From NCBI GenBank assembly GCA_030840665.1, contig JAVEEB010000117.1, positions 1-5,310 of the forward strand: DNA of 5,310 bases, given 5' to 3'. The translations under genes were made by a program, and so were the position numbers. The notes beneath the pieces were generated by a model. That model had not been told where the DNA came from and did not search any database. It saw nothing but the letters and a program-made list of their open reading frames with translations. Of the stretch, positions 1 to 5,310 are shown piece after piece. Numbering within the stretch: position 1 is the first letter of the stretch; every line of letters begins with the position of its first letter. This DNA is from Frankiaceae bacterium. GTDB lineage: Bacteria; Actinomycetota; Actinomycetes; JAVEEB01.

Positions 1-42
1 GGCGGTGGCGGTGGTGGTGGCGGCGCACCCGCCGGCGGCTAG
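1..42 (+). CDS. Possible 3' end of a plus-strand gene with a glycine-rich C-terminal tail
   Basis: Reading from base 1, the plus strand gives eight glycines, then Ala-Pro-Ala-Gly-Gly and a TAG stop at 40-42. Alternating GGC and GGT glycine codons are normal for glycine-rich tails in high-GC actinobacterial proteins. The gene would converge on the minus-strand MBL gene, with the strong hairpin at 69-110 between them, which fits a gene end here. The frame is not certain: the frame starting at base 2 also stays open until a TAA at 65-67 and would give an Ala/Val-rich then Pro-rich end. Only 13 codons are visible, so no family or function can be assigned. Confidence 0.3.
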   Translation, partial: GGGGGGGGAPAGG

Positions 43-68
43 TCCACCCGGCATTCCGTCTATCTAAC

Positions 69-110
69 CGGCGCCCGCACCGACGCAGAGATGCCTCGGT
101 GCGGGCGCCG
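69..110. terminator. Strong GC-rich hairpin, likely bidirectional terminator between convergent genes
   Basis: The arm CGGCGCCCGCACCGA (69-83) is the exact reverse complement of TCGGTGCGGGCGCCG (96-110), giving a perfect 15-bp stem with a 12-nt loop. Two more pairs (GC with GC, 85-86 with 93-94) could form inside the loop after one mismatch. It lies 53 bp past the stop of the minus-strand MBL gene and 27 bp past the likely plus-strand stop at 42, so it can serve both. No T-tract follows on either strand. Hairpins lacking a U-tract are commonly proposed as terminators in actinobacteria, but the termination role here is inferred from position and stem strength. The flanking bases 43-68 and 111-162 hold nothing else recognisable. 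Confidence 0.65.
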
Positions 111-162
111 ACTCATTCCCGGACACGGAGGCGCTGGTGGCCCCGGGGACGCAGCATTGGCG

Positions 163-792
163 CTAGTACCCGCGGGCGATCCAGTCCGGCAGAGCCGGGG
201 CCTCCGCGCCGACCGTCGTCTCGGCGCCGTGGCCCGTCAGCACACGCGTTTCGGGCGGCAGCGTCAACAGCCTCGTGCGGATCGAGTCGATAATCGTCGG
301 GAAGCTGGAGAACGAGCGACCCGTCGCGCCGGGGCCACCCTCGAAAAGCGTGTCTCCGCTGAACAAGACGCCCAGGTCCGGCACGTACAGGGAGACGGCC
401 CCCGGCGTGTGCCCTGGGGTGTGGATGACAGTCACGTCGGTGCCGGCCACGCGAATCACCTGCCCGTCCGCGAGGTCCGCGTCGGGCCGCGCCTGCGGGT
501 GGGTGAGGGCCCACAGTTCGGTGTCGGCCGGGTGCAGCCACACGGGGGCGGACAGCCGCTGGCCCAGCTTCGGCGCGAAGCCGACGTGGTCGTTGTGTGC
601 GTGCGTGCACACGATGGCGACGACGCGGCGTTGCCCCACGACCTGGGCGATCGCGTCGACGTCATGCGGAGCGTCGATGACGATGCATTCACTCTCGTCG
701 CCCAGCACCCACACGTTGTTGTCCAGGGGGAACGACTGGCCGTCGCTGCTCAAGGTGCCCGTCGTGATCGCGTGGTCGATGCGCGCGGTCAT
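163..792 (-). CDS. MBL-fold metallo-hydrolase partnered with mscR (candidate S-formylmycothiol hydrolase)
   Basis: This is a 209-residue metallo-beta-lactamase-fold hydrolase of the small glyoxalase II-like type, probably cytoplasmic, as there is no signal peptide or membrane segment. The metal site appears complete: HAHNDH at residues 64-69 (H64, H66, D68, H69), H128 in HTPGHTPG, D147 in SGDTLFEGG and H188 in TGHGAETTVG. Its ATG overlaps the TGA of mscR by one base (TGATG), and no Shine-Dalgarno is visible before it, so translation is probably coupled to mscR. From memory, M. tuberculosis has the same order (mscR Rv2259, MBL protein Rv2260). An enzyme cleaving the S-formylmycothiol thioester made by MscR would complete formaldehyde oxidation to formate. 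That role is inferred from fold and context; the fold itself is secure. Confidence 0.93.
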   Translation of the reverse strand: MTARIDHAITTGTLSSDGQSFPLDNNVWVLGDESECIVIDAPHDVDAIAQVVGQRRVVAIVCTHAHNDHVGFAPKLGQRLSAPVWLHPADTELWALTHPQARPDADLADGQVIRVAGTDVTVIHTPGHTPGAVSLYVPDLGVLFSGDTLFEGGPGATGRSFSSFPTIIDSIRTRLLTLPPETRVLTGHGAETTVGAEAPALPDWIARGY

Positions 793-1886
793 CAGAACAC
801 CACGACCGATCGCAGAACGTCACCGGATTGCATCTTGGCGAAAGCCGCTTCTACGTCGCCGATTGCGATGCGCTCGCTCACGAAGGTCTCCAAAGGTAGG
901 CGTCCCTGCCGAAAAAGGTCAATCAGGTAAGGAAAATCGCGTTCGGGGAGGCAGTCGCCGTACCAGGATGATTTCAAGGAACCGCCGCGTCCGAAGACCT
1001 CGAGCAGAGGTAAGTCGAGCACCATGTCGGGGGTCGGTACGCCGACGAGGACGACACGTCCCGCCAGGTCGCGCCCGTAGAAAGCCTGTTTGTACGTCTC
1101 CGGCCGGCCCACCGCGTCGATGACCACGTCCGCACCGAAACCGTTGGTGGCCTCGCGAATCGCCCCCACCACTTCGTCGTGGGAGAGTCCGCTCGTGTTC
1201 ACCACGTGCGTGGCACCAAGGCCCTTTGCCCAGGCGAGCTTGCGATCGTCGAGGTCGAGGGCGACGATCGTCGAGGCTCCGGCCAGTTTGGCCCCCGCCA
1301 CCGCCGCGCTGCCGACGCCGCCGCACCCGATGACGGCAACGGTCTCCCCGCGGCGCACCGCACCTGTGTTCATCGCCGCCCCGAGCCCGGCCATCACGCC
1401 GCACCCCAGCAGCCCCGCCACGGCCGGATCCACCGTCGGGTCGACCTTGGTGCACTGACCTTCGTGGACGAGCGTCTTTTCGGCGAAAGCGCCGATGCCA
1501 AGCGCGGGAGATAGCTCCGTGCCATCGGCGAGCGTCATCTTCTGCGAGGCGTTGTGGGTGGCGAAGCAGTACCACGGCTCGGCGCGCTTGCACGCCCGGC
1601 ACTCGCCGCACACGGCGCGCCAGTTGAGAATCACAAAGTCGCCGACGGCCACGTGAGTGACGGCGGAGCCAACGGTCGAAACGACTCCCGCGGCCTCGTG
1701 CCCGAGGAGGAACGGGAACGCGTCGTTGATGCCGCCCTCGCGATAGTGCAGATCGGTGTGACAGACGCCGCAGGCCTGCACATTCACGACGACGTCATGG
1801 GCGCCAGGGTCCGGGACTACCACCTGCACAAGCTCGACCGGCGCGCCCTTGGCCCGGGCGATGACACCGTTCACGGTCCATGACAT
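792..1886 (-). CDS. mscR: S-(hydroxymethyl)mycothiol dehydrogenase / S-nitrosomycothiol reductase
   Basis: This is a 364-residue zinc-dependent medium-chain dehydrogenase. It oxidises S-hydroxymethylmycothiol, the spontaneous adduct of formaldehyde and mycothiol, with NAD+ to S-formylmycothiol (EC 1.1.1.306). The family is also reported to reduce S-nitrosomycothiol. Catalytic zinc ligands are visible as C42 (CGVCHTD), H63-E64 (GHEAAG) and C162 (GCGVMAG). Structural zinc ligands are C93, C96, C99 and C107. The Rossmann motif GCGGVG is at 187-192, with D211 ending the next strand, as expected for NAD preference. The stretches [14 protein letters not shown] and [14 protein letters not shown] match the mycobacterial MscR as I remember it. 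Length is full for the family. The ATG is preceded by GAGGAG five bases upstream. It is first in a two-gene unit with the MBL gene and starts 67 bp after galK, probably with its own promoter. Confidence 0.95.
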   Translation of the reverse strand: MSWTVNGVIARAKGAPVELVQVVVPDPGAHDVVVNVQACGVCHTDLHYREGGINDAFPFLLGHEAAGVVSTVGSAVTHVAVGDFVILNWRAVCGECRACKRAEPWYCFATHNASQKMTLADGTELSPALGIGAFAEKTLVHEGQCTKVDPTVDPAVAGLLGCGVMAGLGAAMNTGAVRRGETVAVIGCGGVGSAAVAGAKLAGASTIVALDLDDRKLAWAKGLGATHVVNTSGLSHDEVVGAIREATNGFGADVVIDAVGRPETYKQAFYGRDLAGRVVLVGVPTPDMVLDLPLLEVFGRGGSLKSSWYGDCLPERDFPYLIDLFRQGRLPLETFVSERIAIGDVEAAFAKMQSGDVLRSVVVF

Positions 1887-1891
1887 GGCTG

Positions 1892-1897
1892 CTCCTC
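1892..1897 (-). promoter_or_regulatory. Ribosome binding site of mscR
   Basis: On the minus strand GAGGAG lies five bases before the mscR ATG (1886-1884), a good Shine-Dalgarno match. It supports this start and independent translation initiation after the galK gap. Confidence 0.75.
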
Positions 1898-1930
1898 GCG
1901 GTGTGGCGGCTGCGGCACCGGCGTGGACGA

Positions 1931-1953
1931 AGTGTAAAGGCCCGGCCGGGTCG

Positions 1954-1957
<4 letters not shown>
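1931..1957 (-). promoter_or_regulatory. Possible promoter of mscR-MBL unit
   Basis: In the 67-bp gap after galK the minus strand carries TACACT (1936-1931), a fair TAnnnT -10 element. A CTGACG (1957-1952) resembles a -35 but sits only 15 bp upstream and overlaps the galK stop codon. The palindrome CCCGGCCGGG lies in the spacer. Transcription would begin near 1924, giving a leader of roughly 40 nt. The short spacer makes this a weak prediction; readthrough from galK is the alternative, since no convincing terminator is seen in the gap. Confidence 0.3.
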
Positions 1958-3105
<1,148 letters not shown>

Positions 3106-3111
3106 TTCCGG

Positions 3112-3117
3112 CCTCCT
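3112..3117 (-). promoter_or_regulatory. Strong ribosome binding site of galK
   Basis: A full AGGAGG on the minus strand sits six bases before the GTG start (3105-3103). It fixes the GTG as the start and implies efficient independent initiation within the polycistronic message. Confidence 0.85.
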
Positions 3118-3139
3118 GTCGTACTCGTAACGAGAACCC

Positions 3140-4216
3140 TCACAGCTGCACCCCGCGGAGGGCCTCTGCCGTTGCTTCAGGGAGCACGTCGTTTATGAAG
3201 GCACCCATCGCCGACTCCGAGCCCGCAAAGTATTTCAACTTGTCCGGGGCGCGCTGGGGTGACGTGATCTCGAGGTGGAGGTAGCCGAGTTCGCGATCGA
3301 CGCGGACCGGCGCCTGGTGCCAGGCGGCGATGTAGGGGATCTCTTCGTCGTACACCCCATGCATGCGCCGCAGCACCTCGAGATACACGCGGGCGAAGGA
3401 GTCGCGCTCGGCTTCGTCGAGCTCCGTGACGTCGGCGACCTGGCGGTTCGGGTAGACGTGGATCTCCATCGGCCACCGGGCGGCGAAGGGAACGAACGCC
3501 GTCCAATGTTCATCCCGTACGACGACACGGTTCGTTGCTTGCTCGGCCGCCAGCAGGTCGGCGAACAGATTCCGGCCGGTCGCCGCCAGGTGATCGCGCG
3601 CCGACTGCAGGGTGCGTCTCGTGCGCGGGGTGACGTAGGGGTACGCATAGATCTGCCCGTGCGGGTGATGCAGAGTGACGCCGATCGACTCGCCGCGGTT
3701 CTCGAAGATGAAGACCTGCTCGACTTGCGGGAGTGCGGACAGCTCGGCCGTGCGGTGCACCCACGCATCGAGGACGAGGCGAGCGCGTGCGGGGGTGAGG
3801 TCGGCGAAGGAAACGTCGTGGTCGGCGGTGTAGCAGACGACCTCGCAGCTGCCGTTGCCCGGACGTACCCGGAACGGCTCGACGTCGGTGGCCGGATCGA
3901 TGGGAACGTCGCCGAACAGCGACGGGAACCTGTTCTCGAAGACGACGACCTCGTAGTCGTCGTCGGGCACCTCCGTGAGCCGGCCGTCCCTGGTGGGGCA
4001 CAGGGGGCACTCGTCAGCGGGGGGCAGGAAGGTGCGCGTCTGCCGATGACTCGCGTACGTGATCCACTCGTCGAGCGCCGCGTCGTAGCGCATCGTCGAA
4101 TCGAAGATGACCTCGGGAAGGTCGCGCACATCCACCGCGGTCCGCGGCTTGGCGCCGTCGGAGTCGAAGTAGATCAGTGTGCGGCCGTCGACGAGGGACG
4201 TGCGAGTGACTGTCAT
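3140..4216 (-). CDS. galT: Galactose-1-phosphate uridylyltransferase
   Basis: GalT swaps UMP between UDP-glucose and galactose-1-phosphate, giving UDP-galactose and glucose-1-phosphate through a uridylyl-histidine intermediate. The 358-residue protein is a HIT-superfamily GalT. C70 and C73 (ECPLCP), H133 (TADHDVSF) and H184 match the metal ligands of the E. coli enzyme. H186 in HHPHGQIYA is the nucleophile and is followed by the conserved Gln188. FENRFPSLF (93-101), FIFENRGESIGVTLHHPHGQ (169-188), PFAARWPMEIHV (243-254) and the C-terminal SPQRAPDKLKYFAGSE are typical of actinobacterial GalT. I place the start at the ATG at 4216. The frame stays open to 4375, but the extra residues are Arg-rich, lack GalT similarity and lie inside the regulator gene. 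The ATG overlaps the regulator TGA (ATGA), with GAAAGG nine bases upstream, indicating coupled translation. Confidence 0.95.
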   Translation of the reverse strand: MTVTRTSLVDGRTLIYFDSDGAKPRTAVDVRDLPEVIFDSTMRYDAALDEWITYASHRQTRTFLPPADECPLCPTRDGRLTEVPDDDYEVVVFENRFPSLFGDVPIDPATDVEPFRVRPGNGSCEVVCYTADHDVSFADLTPARARLVLDAWVHRTAELSALPQVEQVFIFENRGESIGVTLHHPHGQIYAYPYVTPRTRRTLQSARDHLAATGRNLFADLLAAEQATNRVVVRDEHWTAFVPFAARWPMEIHVYPNRQVADVTELDEAERDSFARVYLEVLRRMHGVYDEEIPYIAAWHQAPVRVDRELGYLHLEITSPQRAPDKLKYFAGSESAMGAFINDVLPEATAEALRGVQL

Positions 4217-5037
4217 ACGACGGTGCCTTTCGGATACCGGCGGCTGTCGCCAGGAGCAAGCACGTACAGGTCGGGTGCGTCTTGCTGGAGGTTGGCCGCC
4301 GGCGGAATGCGATTGACGACCCAGGTGTCCACGTCGCTCAGCGGCACGATGCTGCTCAGCGCCACGACGCCCCACTTGGTGTCGTCCGCTACGACGACGA
4401 GCCGGCGGCCGCTCCGGGCGAACGCCCTGTTGGTTTCGGCCTCTTCCACGTTCGGGGTCGTGGCGCCCGCCCGCGGGTCCAGGCCATGTACGCCCATGAA
4501 CACCACGTCGACGTGCAGGCTGCGAATGGCGGCCACGGCCACGGGGCCGACCATGGCGTCCGACGGCGTGCGGACGCCGCCGGTGAGGATGATCGTCTGA
4601 TCGGGGCGCGGGGTCGCGTACAGGACGTCCGCCACTCGGCGGGAGTTGGTGATGACGGTGAGCCCCGGCACGTCCACGAGTTCTGCGGCGAGGGCCCAGG
4701 TCGTGGTGCCCGCGGTCAGCGCGATCGCGCTGTGCGGCTGTACGAGGGTGGCCGCCTGCTGGGCGATGATGCGCTTTTCGGCCCGTTCACGGGTGGACTT
4801 CGCCTCGAAACCGGGCTCGTCGGTGGCTCCGGCGCTCTGCGCCGTCGCCCCGCCGTGGACCTTGGTGAGCAACCCTCGGTGTTCGAGGAGGTCGAGGTCG
4901 CGGCGGATGGTCATCTCGCTGACGCCCAGCAACTGCGTGAGCTCACTCACGCGGACGGCGCCGTTGGCTGCGACCGCTTCGAGGATGCTGGCATGGCGTT
5001 TGGGGGCGAGCGCGGCACGTACTCCAGACTCCGGCAC
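4213..5037 (-). CDS. DeoR/GlpR-family transcriptional regulator of the galactose operon
   Basis: This is a 274-residue DeoR-family repressor. The N-terminal winged HTH (about 14-64) shows the family signature: RHASILEAV, then the recognition stretch LGVSEMTIRRDLDLLEHRG and the wing KVHGGA. The C-terminal sugar-phosphate sensor has the usual ring of motifs: AGTTT (109-113), TNSRR (130-134), TGG (152-154), GVHGLD (182-187) and DDTKWG (218-223). As first gene of the unit overlapping galT by four bases, it most likely represses the operon and itself, with a galactose-related sugar phosphate as the probable inducer; both points are inference. I chose the GTG at 5037 because TTGGAGG lies six bases before it. 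The in-frame GTG at 5043 abuts that site and is a poor start. No symbol is given, as DeoR-type galactose regulators have no settled name. Confidence 0.92.
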   Translation of the reverse strand: MPESGVRAALAPKRHASILEAVAANGAVRVSELTQLLGVSEMTIRRDLDLLEHRGLLTKVHGGATAQSAGATDEPGFEAKSTRERAEKRIIAQQAATLVQPHSAIALTAGTTTWALAAELVDVPGLTVITNSRRVADVLYATPRPDQTIILTGGVRTPSDAMVGPVAVAAIRSLHVDVVFMGVHGLDPRAGATTPNVEEAETNRAFARSGRRLVVVADDTKWGVVALSSIVPLSDVDTWVVNRIPPAANLQQDAPDLYVLAPGDSRRYPKGTVV

Positions 5038-5043
5038 GTGCAC

Positions 5044-5048
5044 CCTCC
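5044..5048 (-). promoter_or_regulatory. Ribosome binding site deciding the regulator start
   Basis: The minus strand reads TTGGAGG-GTGCAC-GTG. The core GGAGG is six bases from the GTG at 5037 but has no spacing from the GTG at 5043, so the inner GTG is favoured as the regulator start. Confidence 0.7.
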
Positions 5049-5078
5049 AAGGCGGGCAGGTGTCAGGTCACAGTGCCC

Positions 5079-5102
5079 AACATTTTCGAACAATACCAAA
5101 CA
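5079..5102 (-). promoter_or_regulatory. Candidate DeoR-type operator: three TGTT elements with 10-bp spacing
   Basis: On the minus strand TGTT occurs at 5102-5099, 5092-5089 and 5082-5079, each exactly 10 bp from the next and so on the same DNA face. The context is ATGTTTGG, ATTGTTCG and AATGTTGG, an AT-richer island in GC-rich DNA. Several DeoR-family repressors bind repeated TGTT-like half-sites (GlpR sites, for example, contain TGTTCG). The array covers the predicted -10 and start region of the regulator promoter, a position suited to autorepression, and is close enough to influence the divergent plus-strand gene. The repeats are seen directly; binding by this regulator is inferred. Confidence 0.5.
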
Positions 5103-5120
5103 TCGACCGGGTGTCGTCAA
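5090..5120 (-). promoter_or_regulatory. Predicted promoter of the deoR-galT-galK operon
   Basis: The minus strand has TTGACG (5120-5115) as a near-consensus -35 and TATTGT (5095-5090) as a -10, separated by 19 bp. TGG immediately precedes the -10, matching an extended TGn element that can compensate for a long spacer. Transcription would begin near 5083, giving a leader of about 45 nt before the GTG at 5037. The middle TGTT repeat overlaps the -10. No equally good promoter was found for the plus strand; TATGAA at 5135-5140 is the best weak -10 candidate there. Confidence 0.5.
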
Positions 5121-5152
5121 CGTGAAGCCCCGGATATGAAAACCTGCAGCCT

Positions 5153-5170
5153 CCGGGCGGGTCTGCCCGG
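5153..5170 (+). repeat. GC hairpin in the leader of the divergent galM-side transcript
   Basis: CCGGGC (5153-5158) and GCCCGG (5165-5170) form a perfect 6-bp stem around the loop GGGTCT, with a further T-G wobble pair possible at the base. It ends 26 bp before the leader ORF start at 5197. It could be a leader RNA structure or a DNA inverted repeat bound by a regulator. In such GC-rich DNA a 6-bp inverted repeat may also be chance. Confidence 0.35.
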
Positions 5171-5196
5171 GTCGATCACGTCGAGCGGAGTGCACG

Positions 5197-5259
5197 ATGT
5201 CGTTGCCTCACGAGTGGACCCCTACCCGCAAGTTCGCTGACGCCTGTGGTGCCGCATGA
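5197..5259 (+). CDS. Putative 20-codon leader ORF translationally coupled to galM
   Basis: An ATG at 5197 opens a 20-codon frame beginning MSLPHEWTPTRKF and ending at TGA 5257-5259. GGAG (5187-5190) lies six bases before the ATG, a well-spaced Shine-Dalgarno. The stop overlaps the next gene's ATG as ATGA, and that ATG has no clear ribosome binding site of its own. Ribosomes finishing the short ORF could therefore feed the downstream gene. The peptide matches no family I know, has no run of one amino acid that would suggest attenuation, and only moderate GC3. A chance frame cannot be excluded, so this is a hypothesis supported by RBS placement and overlap. Confidence 0.4.
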   Translation: MSLPHEWTPTRKFADACGAA

Positions 5260-5310
5260 CGCCCTCGGGACGGCAGTTGCGGCTAGCGGCCGGCGACTAC
5301 GTCGCCATCG
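5256..5310 (+). CDS. galM: Aldose 1-epimerase (mutarotase) family protein, N-terminal fragment
   Basis: From the ATG at 5256 the plus strand encodes MTPSGRQLRLAAGDYVAI before the window ends. The opening (T-P-S/T-G-x-Q, then a short strand, G-[DY] and V-A-x-V) resembles the N-terminus of actinobacterial aldose 1-epimerase family proteins. These interconvert the alpha and beta anomers of hexoses, here presumably beta- to alpha-D-galactose for GalK. Most codons end in G or C (15 of 17 after the start). An in-frame TGA at 5238-5240 rules out a longer N-terminus, apart from an unlikely CTG. Divergence from a galactose operon fits a mutarotase. Only 18 residues are visible, so the family call is tentative. 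Confidence 0.5.
   Translation, partial: MTPSGRQLRLAAGDYVAI

Noticed and set aside
1..24. GGTGGC-type tandem repeat at the left edge
   Set aside because: It is best explained as glycine codons of a protein tail rather than as a functional DNA repeat; there are too few regular units.
1..54. Minus-strand frame starting at ATG 54-52 and leaving the window
   Set aside because: It has only a weak GACGGA upstream, follows a strong hairpin, and yields a low-complexity Thr/Ala sequence; the plus-strand glycine tail explains the composition better.
91..930. 279-codon plus-strand frame opposite the MBL gene and the end of mscR
   Set aside because: It begins in the hairpin loop, covers the strand opposite clear enzymes and is Arg/Gly-rich without motifs, a compositional shadow.
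1938..1951. GGCCCGGCCGGGTC palindrome after galK as a terminator
   Set aside because: The palindrome leaves no adequate loop and no T-tract of useful length; a folded form would have only about three stem pairs.
3275..4600. 441-codon open frame on the plus strand opposite galT and the regulator
   Set aside because: It is antisense to two genes with complete family motifs. Long mirror frames are expected in GC3-rich coding DNA, and its translation shows no recognisable domain.
5057..5079. Imperfect inverted repeat (GGCA...TGCC with GTG...CAC) in the regulator leader
   Set aside because: It needs an asymmetric bulge and has short arms, so it is not distinguishable from chance.
4282..5139. 285-codon plus-strand frame opposite the regulator and its promoter
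   Set aside because: It runs antisense through the HTH gene and its promoter region, with low-complexity Arg/Gly/Val content and no domain.
5190..5240. Plus-strand frame starting at GTG 5190 (alternative leader ORF, stop TGA 5238-5240)
   Set aside because: The GTG overlaps the GGAG ribosome binding site itself, so it has no usable RBS, and its stop does not couple to the downstream start.

Overview
This window comes from a high-GC actinomycete. The codon positions are strongly GC3-biased, and the best-preserved gene is an S-(hydroxymethyl)mycothiol dehydrogenase, an enzyme that depends on mycothiol, the low-molecular-weight thiol of Actinomycetes. The overall look would fit a Micrococcales- or Propionibacteriales-like genome, but the genus cannot be fixed from the sequence.

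Layout, left to right. Positions 1-42 probably hold the glycine-rich tail of a plus-strand gene that entered from the left. A perfect 15-bp inverted repeat at 69-110 lies between that gene and the convergent minus-strand genes and is the likely shared terminator. Next, on the minus strand, comes a two-gene unit: mscR (792-1886) followed by an MBL-fold hydrolase (163-792), joined by a TGATG stop-start overlap. This looks like a mycothiol-dependent formaldehyde or S-nitrosomycothiol detoxification pair. A 67-bp gap with a possible promoter separates it from the galactose unit.

The galactose unit is also on the minus strand: a DeoR/GlpR-family repressor (4213-5037), galT (3140-4216) and galK (1954-3105). 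The repressor and galT overlap by ATGA, and galK follows after 34 bp with a strong ribosome binding site. GalK phosphorylates galactose, GalT exchanges galactose-1-phosphate with UDP-glucose, and the DeoR protein probably controls the operon and itself. galE is not in the window.

Upstream of the repressor is a compact divergent control region (about 5038-5196). It has a minus-strand promoter with an extended -10, and three TGTT elements spaced exactly 10 bp apart across that -10, which look like an operator. On the plus strand there is a GC hairpin, then a 20-codon leader ORF with a good ribosome binding site. The leader's stop overlaps (ATGA) the start of a divergent gene whose 18 visible residues resemble the N-terminus of aldose 1-epimerase (galM). 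If right, the divergent locus encodes mutarotase, kinase, transferase and regulator of the Leloir pathway.

No RNA genes, insertion sequences, prophage genes or CRISPR arrays were seen. The core genes are of known families. The least explained parts are the phased operator, the leader ORF in front of galM, and the strong hairpin at 69-110.
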